A stretch of DNA of 64,000 nt from Chrysophaeum taylorii (Eukaryota > Sar > Pelagophyceae > Pelagomonadales > Pelagomonadaceae), in contig JAQMWT010000130.1 of NCBI GenBank assembly GCA_029834535.1, forward strand, positions 62,001-126,000. Reading direction: 5' to 3'. Positions 1 through 11,313 of this stretch are shown here, piece by piece (within the stretch, counting starts at the first letter, position 1; each line of letters starts with the position of its first letter). The notes beneath the pieces were generated by a model that was not told the origin of the DNA, ran no database searches, and worked only from the letters and a program-made list of their open reading frames with translations. Position numbers and translations under genes: made by a program.

Positions 1-546
1 GCCATGAGATAGGCCGCCTCGCCGTCGGCGTAATAGCCGCGGACGACGGTATGGATCGTGTAGCCGAGACTCGAGTAGAGTTTGAGCGCTTTAAAATTCG
101 AGCATCGGACGTGCAAGCGCGAGACGCTGACGTCGCGCTTGACGAGCTGCGCGTGGACCGAGTGCATGAGACGGCGCGCTAGCCCTAACCTGCGCCACTC
201 GCGGTTCACGGCCAGGGAAGTTATGTGGCCGAGATTCTCGTCCAAACCTGTGACTTGTGAAAACGAAAAGACAAAACTCACGGCCGAGAACGTATCCGGC
301 GACGGCGCCGTCGGCGCGGGCGACAAAACTCAGATCTGGCCATTGCTTGAGGTGTCGTTCGTAGAATGAATCCGCGTAATTCTCGGGCAAAGATGCGCGG
401 TTGCACCTTTGAATTTCTTCTATGTCCCCGAACCCGGCGGCTTCGATCGTCACCTCGTTTGTGGTCGTCGCGAGCCGCCGCACGGTCCATCGCCCGCGGT
501 CACACAGAGCGCTCGCGAGCGGCAAGAAAAAGCTGGCTCGTACCAT
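1..546 (-). CDS. NAA10: N-alpha-acetyltransferase catalytic subunit, NAA10/ARD1 type (partial, two exons seen)
   Basis: The protein transfers acetyl from acetyl-CoA to nascent N-termini as the catalytic subunit of the NatA complex (family knowledge). Exon 1 (282-546) encodes a stretch with NRASLPENY and WPDLSFVARADG, which align with the start of NAA10 in other eukaryotes. Exon 2 (1-247, continuing past the window edge) carries the GNAT acetyl-CoA loop RRLGLARRLM, then LHVRCSN, YSSLGY and YYADGEAAYLM, all hallmarks of NAA10. The two are separated by a 34-bp interval (248-281) with GTGAGT at one end and AG at the other. Removing it restores the frame across a split Arg codon. The Met at 546 is the nearest plausible start but leaves about 30 residues before the homologous region, so the true start may differ or lie in another exon. 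The C-terminus is missing only because of the window edge. Confidence 0.88.
248..281 (-). other. Ultra-short 34-bp spliceosomal intron in NAA10
   Basis: Read on the minus strand it begins GTGAGT and ends ACAG. Its length is not a multiple of three, so it must be removed for the conserved NAA10 reading frame to continue from VLG to LDENLGH. Confidence 0.8.
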
Positions 547-718
547 TCTTTTTAAAGAAAGAAAACAAACAAATCTCCCTCGGGGGGGGGGTGTCCCGAA
601 ATATTTATTCCTTGCCCTAAACAGGGTTAGGGTTAGTGGCTGGAAGATCGCTCTAGTAGGGAAGAGAATCAATCACAAGAGAAGAAGAAGGCGAAGGAGA
701 AAGCCAGAAACCCGGAAG

Positions 719-890
719 AAAGCATTATGAGGGCAACAAAAAGAGCGCATGAGGTGTAGAACGGAGGGGACTGGTTCAGAGTCGGGGCCGCCAATACCAC
801 CCATGTTATGGGACCATCCAAGTCCGCCGCTTGTACTCGGGCGGGGGAATGATCCAGAACGCATGTGGTGGTAAGCACGGAAAAGCGTAG
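719..890. repeat. Copy 1 of a ~150-bp conserved non-coding sequence (partner at 57836-57990)
   Basis: This stretch lies upstream of NAA10 and shares several blocks, in the same order, with 57836-57990: GCCAATACC, ATCCAAGTCCGCCG, GGCGGG, GATCC and AACGCA, followed by ATTTATT. The CCGCC and GGCGG blocks could pair as a stem with a variable loop. No protein is conserved between the copies. It could be a dispersed repeat or a structured RNA gene. It does not match any RNA family I know, including 5S, U1, U2, U4, U5 and tRNA. Confidence 0.4.
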
Positions 891-2130
891 ATTTATTTCA
901 TTCGCGCGCCTGGAGCTGCTGCGGCGAGGTGGCTCTCTCGAAAGGCGTAGGAAGCACGCACCAACTCCGGCTCGACCTTGAAAAGTCGGGCACCAAAGAC
1001 TGGCGGTGGCGCGCGGGGTAGGGGGTCAAGGACACGAATGTTTCCCTTCTCAAATAGTTTCTTTCCTCGTATTCTTCTTTCTAGAGACCAGTCCTGCCAC
1101 TAAATCAGCGTCGGCCGGCTTTATAGGCGTTTCTAGACCATTCGAATCGTCATTCACTGCCTCCCTCGCCCGTAAGCGGCAGCGACCCTATCCTCCGGAG
1201 CTTTGCGGAGTCGCATGCGTTCAACGCGGTGCGCCACAGAAAAAAAACTCGTTGTTGTAGTGCGCATATATGAAGTGGCGAACGAATCGGGAGGTAACAA
1301 AAGAACTGAAGAACCATCCCGTCTCACCGTGTGAGTCTGGCAGGTTAGAGTTCAGTAGAGAACAGCAAAAATCACTGTGCCTCTGGTAGAGAGAGAATGA
1401 TGGCAGTGGTAGTGCTGCCTTTCGTCCTGTCCTCTAACGACAACGACGACACAAAGAGCAGCAGCACGGTGGTGTGCGACACAGCGATGATTTAGTGGTT
1501 GTAAGTGTGTGGAAGTGATGGTGTTTAAGGGGGGTGGGGGTGGGGGGTTCCTAACCCTAAATGGAATTTTCTATCTCTACGACGCCCTCGGCAGATTGAT
1601 TGAATGAACTCGGGGATGAGCGAAATCTGGAACAAACAAAAACAAATGTCGGGCCAAGGACAAATGGATGTCGAGTCGTGAGGAGGCGTTGAAGGAAAGT
1701 GTGCGAAATGCGTGAAAGAGATAGAGGAAAACGAAACGCGGGTGGTGTGTGACGTGAGAAAGGAGAAAGAGCGGGCGATCAAAGAAAGGAAAAAGCATCG
1801 ATCGTGCGAGTAAGAAGAAGAAAAGTGGAGGAAGATGCTAAGTAGGCTAACGATGAAGTATGGCGAATGTTGTGCGAGAGAGCAGATCGTCATCTTGCGT
1901 CGTCCGTCTGGGGTTGGCCATAAATATGAAAACTCTAAATTTGCTGTAGCTTTGGGTTCGTAGTCTCGTGTAAGTCGCCAGTGGCTATCATCATCGAAAG
2001 ATGATTGGGCGGAGACTGAGGTTTGCGAGTGTATCGCGTATGATGGTGGATACAGGCGTGTGTCCTGTGATCATTCTTGGGCCAACCATGGCTCTGTTTT
2101 GTATCAATCAATGTCATAAAGTTGTTCGCG
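891..2130. other. No confident gene
   Basis: Open frames here are short and biased. On the minus strand, about 886-990 gives a natural-looking peptide end, but without an identifiable gene. There are G-runs near 1529-1547 and purine-rich DNA at 1680-1830. Short CCTAACCC-like and TTAGGG-like motifs (616-640, 1550-1560) are isolated and do not make a telomeric array. Confidence 0.5.
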
Positions 2131-2134
2131 AGGC

Positions 2135-4100
2135 TTGGTTTCCTGCCCCCTCGTGGACGCAGTACTGCGGCGTGTGAGCTACGGCCAACCCACTTCACCA
2201 CGACATCTCCGACGAGACAGAATTGAGGGCTGCAATAATAATGCCACCGCGGATGATTCCAACCGTAGTTCACGGCAACCCAGCCCTCTCGAAGATTGTC
2301 GACAATTTTCTCACGAATCATCGTCAGAACGCCGCTCGTTTCGCGAACAACAACAAGGCAGCCATCGCGGTATGTGGCGGCGAGACTGCGCCATTTTTTT
2401 TGCTCAATCAGGACAGACGGAGCAAACGCCCGCGAGACTAGGGATGCTAGAAGAGGGGCTCTCGATCAAGGTAGGCGAAGAGGACGGTATCGCACTCGTA
2501 TTATCCGGTGGTGTCTAAGAGCTCTCGCCGACGCAATATTCGCAGCCTGTTCGTCGCACGAGTCCGTCCTCTTCGCTGCACTTTTTTTTCGCTGTCTCCC
2601 CCAGTAATCGTCCGAAGGCTTGCGGCACGAGAGGACGCCGTCCTGGAGCATTTCGCCGCTGGAATCCGCGGGAGGCGACCACTCCCTCGTCCTTTTCGAG
2701 AGAGACGTCGGCGTGCCAGAAAGGATGATCGTCCGCAAGCAACCAATTCCAGCAGTAGACTCTCGCCACCCAACGATGCTTGTTCCTCAGATCTGGGACT
2801 CTCCGCCAGCTGTGGCTTCTTCTTCCGAGGCTGCTTCGGAAAGGTGTCGTCGATGGAAGACGCCATCGATGAACGTCGGCGAGCGCGAGCGGGTTCTCGG
2901 CGGCAATACCGGCGGTTTTTCGTGCTTCGTCCAAGCCGGCGATCGCTGGCGCGCTTCGTCGTCATCGTTTGCTGCCAAAAGCCGAGCGGATCATCATGGA
3001 TGAAATCGATTGATCAATGCTGCGATCTGCAGATCGTCAGCACGTCCTCGGAAGTGTTGGCGCACGCACTCGCAGATGGGTGAGAAGACGGCCTTGGGCT
3101 TTTCGTCGCCGAGTTGGTTATTAACGTGGCAACTACTGTCGTGGAACAGAGCGAAGCAAGACCGAACGCGTCGATCGCTCGGCGCGACGAAACACTCTTC
3201 TCCAGACGACGACGAGAGAATGCGAGAGCGGCCATTTCGTCATATCAGACGCGCAAAGCTTCCATTCCATCGAGCCGCTGGTCATCACCGAGGAGGAGAC
3301 GCCGTCGACGCACGAGGGTGAGCGGAGTGACGAGGTCCGGGCGCTCGTTGTCGGGGAGCATCTGCTGCGTGGTGATTCTCCATAGGTGTTACGCTCGATA
3401 AACAAGAACAGCAACTCGTCGCTCGGAGAGATAATACAAGTTGGCGCCGCAGCAGCAGCACCGCGATGATCAGAGACAAACGGAGAGCGCAGGCCCGGGC
3501 AGACGAGACTTGCTAGCAAATCCATCAAGGACCACATACGGGCGCCTGGCGAAAAGGCTGTCCAAGACATTGTCAATTTCGACCAGGTCGGGTCTGGACT
3601 TATAGCATGCAAGAAACCGTCTAAAAACGCTGAGGCCGTGGGATGAGGCCGTCGAGTTGGGTGTCAACGCCGGCCGGCCCTGGGGAGGTTCGTCGATATC
3701 TACGACTTCTGACGACGACACAGCGAGTTCGGCCTTGGCGTATCTGCCGACGCGCTCGACCGTCGGTAAAGGTAGCCATGGCTACCCGAAGGCATAAGGA
3801 ACGTGTGACCGCTTCGGTAGTCCCCGATCTACAGCAAGCCTGACACCGCCGCCCATCGCGACACCACCCGCGACACGACGCGAGGCCCTTCTTGGCTCGG
3901 ACGGACAACCCCAAACTCGCGACGGAGACGAGAATCTTGGCTAGGCCCGGCGACAACTCCGGTCTTCGGATCTTATAAGGCTGGCGACCCTTATTCTTGA
4001 GCTCACGCCGTCGGGCCTCTCGCATCACATGTTTTTTCTGGCTACTCACGTTTTCCCCTCGTTTGCTATATATCACTGAGATTTCAGTAGGTGACGTAAA
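2135..4100 (+). other. Unassigned, probably decayed coding sequence
   Basis: Several plus-strand stretches have ordinary protein-like composition, for example around 2250-2440 (NPALSKIVDNFLTNHRQNAA) and 3230-3420. They fall in different frames with stops between them, and none matches a family I recognise. This may be a degenerate gene or transposon, or an unrecognised gene with many introns. Confidence 0.3.
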
Positions 4101-4185
4101 CTTTCAGCCTCTGAGACGACGCTGTGGGCAGCTTCTGTATTCTGAATGTCTTTTTCTCAAGACGTGGGACCGAACCTAAAATACC

Positions 4186-7092
4186 CAGCGTTGGACTTCA
4201 GCAAGTGAACGCGAACCACTTCACCAGCAGCCACGCTATTTTGGTGAAGTGATGTGATTTGAAGTGAACAAACACGTCGCCCTCCCGCGTGGCGGCTATC
4301 GTGAACCTTGGTGAAGTGAACCCTTCACTTTTTTTTTTTTTTGTTGGTAACGCCGGCGCCGGTCCCTGCCGCGCCCCGTCAGTTCCGTGCCTCCCGCGCG
4401 CTATTGCCTCCTCCTAGGTCTGGTGCGTTTTTGAAAAACTCGATCTCGCGTCACACGAGGTCCCTGTACTACTTAATCCGGACCGCCGCCGCCGCCGCAA
4501 TGAAGAAATTCTTGTTCATCATGCGCAGTATGCTGGCAACAACTTTGTCCGTCTCGTCCGCGCCGAGCAGCAACGTGTTTCTTTCCCTCGGTCAGGAGAC
4601 AAGATTTCCAGTGCTCAGGCAGCGCTCACAGTAGTAGCTCTGCTGCGCGCCGCCATGTGTACTACCAATTGAAAAAAACCCTTAGAGGAGGCTCTCGCCA
4701 TGCCCGGGAGGAAGGAACCCATACTGCACAACCTTGGAGAGCGGTCGATACAGCTTTCCAACGTCGAGCACACCCAGGTCTGTTGTGAAGCCGACTTCAT
4801 CCTTCTTTCCTCAAGCTCGGGATAATGCTCTTTCCAGTCGAGCGATCTCGACAGCCTGATGATCCATAGAGTGAAGGCCTGTTCAAACTCCTCCACATTG
4901 AAAAAATCGGGCATCTGGTTCTCAGAATTAGCAAAAGAAGGCACGTCGCCACTAATGTCGTCGTCCCAAGCGTCGTCGGGTGCGTCGAGTGCCGCCAAGA
5001 GATTGCGGGCAGGCGCAGGCTCGGAGGGCGGCGCAGGCTCGGAGGAGGAAGTATTTGCCTTTTCGTGGTGGAATGCAGTCCGTGCGTAAATCACGTACTC
5101 TTCCTTGAGCAAGCAACTTCCTGGCCTGAGCTCTTTGATTGGACGGACGACAGGTGCCGGCAGTTGATAGTCCTAAAGTCAAGAAGGAAGGCAATCAGCT
5201 CACGATCGTTGAATAATTCGTAGTCGAAGTGACGCACGTAGTTGTTTTCATTATTCCCGCCAAAAAAACGACGCTCACATTCGAGAATAGCCCTGTTCAA
5301 GACAGATTTTGCCGGTCTCGCTGAGGTCGTCAACATCGACAGTCTTACGTGGCATGGATTTCGCAGTTATGTTCGGGAGATCAATGACTTCTAGCGTCCC
5401 AGCTCGCAGAGACTCGATCATGTTGTGCTTGATCAATGCGGCGCACGCCCCCAGGTATAAGTGTTCATGTTGCACGAAAACAACGGCCTCATCCGTTATA
5501 GCAAAAATCGCCTCGAATTCAGCCAACACCACTCATCACTGATTGTCCAGGGGAGTCCGATGTTGGTCGCCGTGTACAGTTTGAGCACGTGGTGCATACG
5601 CAGCAAGGAACGAATAAGTTGGTATCGCGCCCGGAACCTCGCCTTATTGAGGTCGAGCTTGAGCTTCGGCGATTTCCCCGGCTGTAATGGCAAAAGCGCA
5701 TGCAGATCCTTCAAACGTGTGTGTGCCGTAAAAAAGTTCTTGGCTCCATCGTGGGCACTGTTCAGCAGCTCCTGGCCTGCTGGGAATGGATTAATCACCT
5801 GCTTGCCTCTGGATCGTGTCAAGTCGCAACATGCCGCTGCCGAGATCTTTGAGATATATCATGCATGTCACACGCTTCGACCTCAACAAAAAATTCTTCG
5901 GCGACGCCAATTGCAGCCCGGTCTTGAACAATGGTTGCGGCCGCCGAATCGATATCGATCCCCGCACGCTCCGCGACCACAGAACGGAGCAGGGAAGCCG
6001 TGCCGGAATCGGTTCCGTCGTCAGCTGGAACGAGGCCCACGCACACCGCCTCAACGCCACTCCAATCGGGCCAGATGAAGGATAGGCCAATGACCTGTCG
6101 CTTGACCTGTCGCTTGAACTTATCCTTGAGTGTCCCTCCGTCATGCAGCACCTGGGCGAATGGATTGCCGAAAGCCGCTTCATAACACTCCGTAACGACG
6201 TGTATCAAGATTCGAACAACAAAACAACGATATTCAGCGTCCACCCATTCATCAAACAGCGCCTTTCGAGTCATGAACGAGGGCGCTTGCCTTTCCCGCC
6301 GCCACTGCCGCGGTAATACGCCGCCTCAATTAGGTTGCGATGATCTTCGTCGTCAGTCAAAGGTGCGCTGGGAAATCCGCTGCGACGTGTACACGTAGTG
6401 CCGAGCCGAGAACGCCATCAGGGATGAGTGCTTTGCCTTGCTGGGCATGGCCATGAAGTATCTCGTAATATCCGATTTACCCTTCGAGGCTGCCACAACG
6501 CCCACGGCCGTCATAGCGCCCTCCTTTTCTTGGCCTGTCTTCTGTTTCTTGGTTAGCTGTTGACGTCCCAGCTCGTCGAATCCTCCTCCGGATGCGCAGC
6601 CTTGAAGTGGGCCCCAAGAGGGCTTGGTCGTCTGCCACGTGCCTTTCTTGAAGTCTCTCGTCACCTTCAGGCAGCACCGGATACACACATGCGTCGTCGC
6701 CTTCCCACTGGGCAACGCGGTGGTCAGGATGATATTCCTTCAGTCGACGCACGCAGTCCCACCACACCTTGGAAAAACCTGGTTGATCGTCCACTTTTGT
6801 TGCCGGGCGTGTTATCCACGTCACAACATCGACGTCGCAGTGGGCTCGTTCTTGTGAACTTCCTCCTTCTGTTAACACCGCGTTTAAATTCCTCCTCATC
6901 ATCGACATTATCCTCTACCTCCGGGTAGCGCGGCTCGATTTCGCTCATCATACGGGGTCGTCAGTCAAAGTGAATGAACGTGAAGTGAACATTGGACTTC
7001 GGACGGAAAATTTCGGTGAAGTGAAGTCGAGTGAAGTGAACGAAATTCAGTGAAGAACCTAGTGAAGTGAGCCCAGTGAATTCCCAACGCTG
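4186..7092 (-). mobile_element. hAT DNA transposon, copy 1, both ends present
   Basis: The left end starts CAGCGTTGGACTTCA and the right end finishes CCCAACGCTG, a short terminal inverted repeat typical of hAT elements. The flanks 4178-4185 (AAAATACC) and 7093-7100 (AAAATACT) are an 8-bp target-site duplication with one mismatch, the length expected for hAT. Both subterminal regions are crowded with GTGAAGTGAAC-type repeats (4200-4330 and 6965-7080), likely transposase-binding sites. The length is 2907 bp. The transposase is on the minus strand and broken into many frames. Related copies lie at 32352-34799, 34806-35115 and 63389-64000. Confidence 0.88.
4500..6908 (-). pseudogene. hAT transposase remnant (copy 1)
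   Basis: Reading 5' to 3' on the minus strand, a BED-like zinc-finger region (KATTHVCIRC, then TWQTTKPSWG; about 6560-6850) is followed by a core with HDGGTLKDKFKRQ and IGLSFIWPDW (about 6060-6170) that fits the first catalytic Asp region of hAT transposases. Then come ITDEAVVFVQHEHLY (about 5450-5500) and the C-terminal dimerisation domain near 4500-4640. The frame changes at least six times and there are stops, so this copy cannot encode an enzyme. An acidic segment (DDAWDDDISGDVPSF, near 4940-4980) is absent from copy 2. Assignment to hAT rests on the dimerisation domain, seen best in copy 2, and on the 8-bp target duplication. Confidence 0.75.
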
Positions 7093-7447
7093 AAAATACT
7101 GGTATCAAAGGTCAGGGTTTAGTTTTGGTACTTTAGTACATGTTTTAAACCCCGGTTTAAAACCGGATATAACTTGCATTTTACCGGCCGGTTTAAACAT
7201 CTTCTCGCGTCCGGTTGACACCGAAACGCTCAGAAAAAAAAACGTTGCAGGACGTCCGTTTGTGGTCAGGGAGCATTTCCTCTTCCGTTTCTCTTCTGTG
7301 CCACACGCTCGCTGCCTCCTGTTGAAGTTGCACACGCTGGAGACCGTTATTATGGTGACCATGTTCAAGGGGGGACGGTCCTGTCCCCCCCAGGAGTTCG
7401 GTGAGCGACTACGTGATCACAACGCCTAAGGGCGACGGCACGTTCGA

Positions 7448-7822
7448 ATGGGAGATGTGCGGCACGCGGCTGCACGCACGCACGCACGGGCAAAGAGTTC
7501 AAGCCAACAACTCAATGGGCTGAGCACATCGTCCTGCCAGATTGCAATCACACCCCCCGATGATGGCGTTAATACGTGCACGCTCGCGAGCAAGTCGTCA
7601 GCTAAGAATATCTCGGGGTGTGTATGCGTCACTGACAGGTGTGATACGCGCCGTGCCAATCTTATCAACGAGAAGATCACCAAATTCATGGTTGGTTGCG
7701 CTCTGCCTTTCAGCATCGTCAACACTTTTTTCTCCATCGATATGATCAAGGCGCTCAACGCGGCCTACGTCAAGCGCTTGCCCAAGTCCGAGGCCTTTCG
7801 GCGGCGCGCCACGGCTTTTTGA
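7448..7822 (+). pseudogene. Fragment of a different hAT-like transposase (DUF659-type segment)
   Basis: The 124-residue frame ends with INEKITKFMVGCALPFSIV and a short run later AAYVKRLPKSEAFRRRA. This pattern (small hydrophobic helix, 'gcalpFsiv...ff..mi..ln.ayv..lP') is typical of the N-terminal DUF659 part of hAT-like transposases. No catalytic core or C-terminal domain follows, so it is a short relic. It does not match the 4186-7092 family. The preceding 7101-7447 holds nothing I can name. Confidence 0.45.
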
Positions 7823-8392
7823 AGGGACCGTACATAATATCAACAAGATGTGGTTCGCCCGTGGCAGCTACGCTCGAACCACTGGGTTCGACGACGGCGT
7901 AAAGACCGAGAGGCCGGGCGCTCAACTCGGGGTTTAGCACGAAGAGCGTACGTGGCGGCACGAAACCCAACCCCCCCAAATTCGTGTCGGTGGGATGCCA
8001 GGACGAAGCAGCTCGCGGCGGCTATCTCGAGGTTCTCAAGTGGGTTTTTTTACCAAGGGGTGTCCTCGCGGCTGAAAGCGAAGGTGCTCCAACGCCGGCC
8101 ATTCCTTCTCAAAAGGGGTTCGCCAACGGGTACGGGCGTGCCGCAGTTCCAAGATATACGGCGACTGGAGAATGAAGAAAGGACGAATCAAAGAATTTCG
8201 AGGGGAGGAACATGGAGAAGCACGGATGGTGAGGAAGGAGAGAGGTGCTGCAGAATTGCAGATTCGAGAAAGAGAGACGTCGGCGGACGAAGGAAGAAGC
8301 AGAGGATCGCCAATGAATTATTGTGGACAAAAAAATTCGACACAGCCTCCAGGGGGTTAGTGAAAGAATTCGTGGCCACAAGGGTTAGGATT

Positions 8393-8797
8393 ATGGTGTG
8401 GTTCGCGAGGAAGCAGAAGGAGCGCGCGCTGGCGAAGAAAGTGGATTTCTTCGACCAAAAGATCGGCGACGATGGCATCGCGGCCCTCGCGGCCGATCTG
8501 GTCGCTTCGCAAGTGACGGAACTCAACTTGTATAACAATAACATCGGGGACCGTGGCGCCGAAACCCTCGCCGCAGCGCTTCCAAAATCGCTCCGAGTTC
8601 TCCGACTCAGCTTCAACAACATCGGCGACCGCGGCGCGGAAGCGCTCGCCGACGCGCTCCCGGCCTCGCTCGTGCGGTTGTACCTCGACTTCAACATGAT
8701 CGGGCCCCGGGGTGTTAAACGACTCGAACGTCTTGGTGGCGTCGATGTTCACCTCAACTCGCAGTTCCCCCCCAGCCAACGGACGCTCTACGTCTAG
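8393..8797 (+). CDS. Leucine-rich repeat protein (ribonuclease-inhibitor type LRRs)
   Basis: Successive ~28-residue repeats are plain: IGDDGIAALAADL, then VTELNLYNNNIGDRGAETLA, LRVLRLSFNNIGDRGAEALA and LVRLYLDFNMIGPRGVKRLE. These are RI-type LRRs, which form a protein-binding arc; no catalytic role is implied. The frame is open from 7850, but only the part from Met 8393 (MVWFARKQKERALAKK) is LRR-like. The 5' part is low-complexity, so 8393 is the preferred start, giving 134 residues. A damaged paralogue starts at about 46350, is interrupted, and resumes at 51785-53040. It matches this locus from about 8190 on, so the transcribed unit probably begins upstream of 8393. The partner is unknown. 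Confidence 0.65.
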   Translation: MVWFARKQKERALAKKVDFFDQKIGDDGIAALAADLVASQVTELNLYNNNIGDRGAETLAAALPKSLRVLRLSFNNIGDRGAEALADALPASLVRLYLDFNMIGPRGVKRLERLGGVDVHLNSQFPPSQRTLYV

Positions 8798-9232
8798 CTT
8801 GCCATCATCATGGCGCAAGTCCTCCTAGAGTCACTAATTACCAGCATTTACTCGTTAAAAATTGATTTCTTTGTACTTTACCATTCCTTTGCTTTCGGGC
8901 CAAAGCGATGGTAAAGTAGACCTTTTCACGTCCGGCCTGTGTTGTGGGAGCGTCGCCTCTCTCCTTGTCCGTCTCTCCTCCGCTGTGTGAAAAACGGTCC
9001 AACATCCGCAATCCTTAACCTGTCTCTTGAATTGAAAGCACAAGGGTTTACGCTGCCTGTCGAAGGGTATAGTAAGGACCGCAATCCCCTTTAACCGTCG
9101 TCCTAAACGGTCGTCCCATAGACACAACTGTCTTTTCTTCCGTTATTACGATTAAGAGACAAAACTGAATAATCCCTGATAAAATATGTCTGCGGCAAAA
9201 AAAAAATAAAAAAAAAAGGGTTCATGGAAAGC
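8798..9232. other. Intergenic, no gene seen
   Basis: A block at about 9163-9232 (ACTGAATAATCCCTGAT, an A-rich run and GGTTCATGGAAAGC) recurs at 11170-11232, just beyond the Helitron pair. The two Helitron segments are therefore bracketed by a duplicated flank of about 65 bp. Confidence 0.5.
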
Positions 9233-9825
9233 GACTCTTTCGACTCTTGAGAGCGAGGCGTCGTCTTCCGACCCAACCTAGTCGGCCGAAAAGAACTCCG
9301 ACGCCTCGTCTCCGTGAAAAAAAGGCCGCGGTCATGCGCGCGGCGTTGTCAGCATCGACAACACCGTTTCGACGGGGCGTGAGAATGGCGCGCTGGCTAA
9401 AAGAGCCGCCGCGGGTCGTGGAAATAGTCTGCGAGGTCGTCGTAGACGGCTTGGATGATCAATGTCTGGCTCGCGCGCCTACCTGAGCCTTACCCTAAAT
9501 CGAGGGACAAACAAACATTAGGCCGGGCTCGCTGTGCCCTCACCGCCCTCACCCATGTCGCCGCCTCGGGGAACCCCACCCAGGCCGCCCGATCCCAGCA
9601 GGACGTCACCCTTCGTCGCACATACGTCCGGCGGCAGCATGCGTACGACCTACGAGCGGGGCCCGCCCTCTCTTCGCCTGCCCCACGCCTCGGCGATGAC
9701 CCCGACTAGGTCCCGCGTACTTATCTCCGCCCGTCAGGCACATCCCTCATACCCCACAAACCCACCCACATCCTTCATGCTCCCCACACACACCCCCCTC
9801 TTAGCAGTCGACATTTAAAGACAAA
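9233..9825 (-). mobile_element. Helitron fragment (helicase end missing, interrupted by next copy)
   Basis: The sequence matches the 5' half of the Helitron family seen at 60948-61988, including the minus-strand stretch before the PIF1-type motifs (ILTPRRNDVVDADNARM in better copies). It also has the ATCCTTCATGC...GCAGTCGACATTTAAAGACA minisatellite region. It breaks off where the next copy begins, so it is a truncated or invaded copy. Confidence 0.6.
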
Positions 9826-11171
9826 CAAGTGCAGGCCAGTAAGTTCGCCAGTAAGTTCACCTGGTCCCAATCTCTAACCCCAGTAAGTTCACCTGGCCCA
9901 GTAAGTTCACCTAGTCCCAATCTCTAACCCCAGTAAGTTCGGTGTAAGCCCACTCGTGCTCACATCCACTCACCCCACTCTCCTTCGAGCTCGTCGCTCT
10001 CACCTCCGCCAATCCAAGCTGCTTTGATCCGTACACGCCGCTCGCCTTTGCGTTCACTCTAAAAACCCCTGTAAGTTCACTTGGTCTCAGTAAGTTCACC
10101 TGGTCACTAAGTTCACCTAGTCCCAATCTCAAACCCCAGTAAGTTCACCTGGTCCCAGTAAGTTCACCTACCGTGCGCGTGTAGACGCCGGGAGGGGGCT
10201 TATCGGTATTGCGCAGCACGTGTGGGGTAGGGTGGAGTCGTCGACTCAGAAGAGGATATCCTCGGGGTTGCCGATCGACAGAGAGCCACGTAGAGCTGGA
10301 CGTGGCAGAAGACGGGCTTGGGCAAGAGGACGCCGACCTTGCGGGGCGTCTGCCTCTGGCTCTTGTTGATCGTTTGGCGTCGGTGGGGCTTGAGGGATAC
10401 AGGTTGGAGGAGCCTCGGTGACACGACACGATCGATCATGTATCTGGTACCGTTGCAGTGGCCGTGCGACGGGTCGAGGTTGCGAAGACTTTAAGCTCGC
10501 GATCAAAGTCAGCATGCCGTTGGTTGTCAGGGAGTTGAAAACTCGACTGTAAAGAGCGAGGCGTCGTCTTCCGACCCAACCTAGTCGGCCGAAAAGAACT
10601 CCGACGCCTCGTCTCCGGGAAAAAAAGGCCGCGGTCATGCGCGCGTTGTCAGCATCGACAACATCGTTTCGACGGGGCGTGAGAATGGCGCGCTGGCTAA
10701 AAGAGCCGCCGCGGGTCGTGGAAACAGTCTGCGAGGTCGCCGTAGACGGCTTGGAGGATCACTGCCTGGCTCGCGTGCCTACCTTATCCTTACCCTAAAT
10801 CGAGGGACAACCCACCCACATCCTTCATGCTCCCCACACACACCCCCCTCTTAGCAGTCGACATTTAAAGACAAACGGCCTCTCCGCCCGTCACTGCGGC
10901 GTCAGGCACATCCCTCATATCCCACAAACCCACCCACATCCTTCATGCCCCACACACACCCCCCTCTTAGCAGTCGACATTTAAAGACAAACGGCCTCGT
11001 CTAGGTCCCGCGTACTTATCTCCGCCCGTCAGGCACATCCCTCATACCCCACAAACCCACCCACATCCTTCATGCTCCCCACACACACACCCCTCTTAGG
11101 AGTCGACATTTGAAGACAAACAGACAGACAAACAGACAAACAGACAAACATCTGTCGATTAGTAGTAAGGA
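9826..11171 (-). mobile_element. Helitron, copy A
   Basis: Read on the minus strand it starts TCCTTACTACTAATCGACAG and ends GGCCTGCACTTG, followed by T. It encodes the C-terminal part of a Helitron/PIF1 helicase (TINKSQRQT, then VFCHVQLYVALCRSAT; about 10200-10440) in broken frames. Its 3' subterminal region (9840-10170) is an array of a ~20-bp unit, AGTAAGTTCACCTGGTCCC on the plus strand. Its 5' part (10805-11120) holds about three copies of a ~100-bp minisatellite. The length is 1346 bp, too short for an autonomous Rep/helicase. Confidence 0.7.
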
Positions 11172-11313
11172 CTGAATAATCCCTGATATATTTCTGCGGC
11201 AAAAAAAAATTAAAAAAAAAAGGTTCATGGAAAGCTCGGCGTCGGTATGGCGACGCTCACGAAATCAATCAGCCTTGGCTCGAGAGCACAAAAGAAGTCT
11301 CTTCGTGGAGGAA

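Noticed and set aside
616-640. Telomere or subtelomere signal (TTAGGG-like repeats)
   Set aside because: Only two or three units; flanked by a gene; no array.
719-890. 5S rRNA, U-snRNA or tRNA identity for the paired non-coding sequence
   Set aside because: Isolated words (CCAATACCACCC, CTTGGATGG) recall 5S rRNA, but they fall on opposite strands and the overall order does not fit; no snRNA signature was seen.
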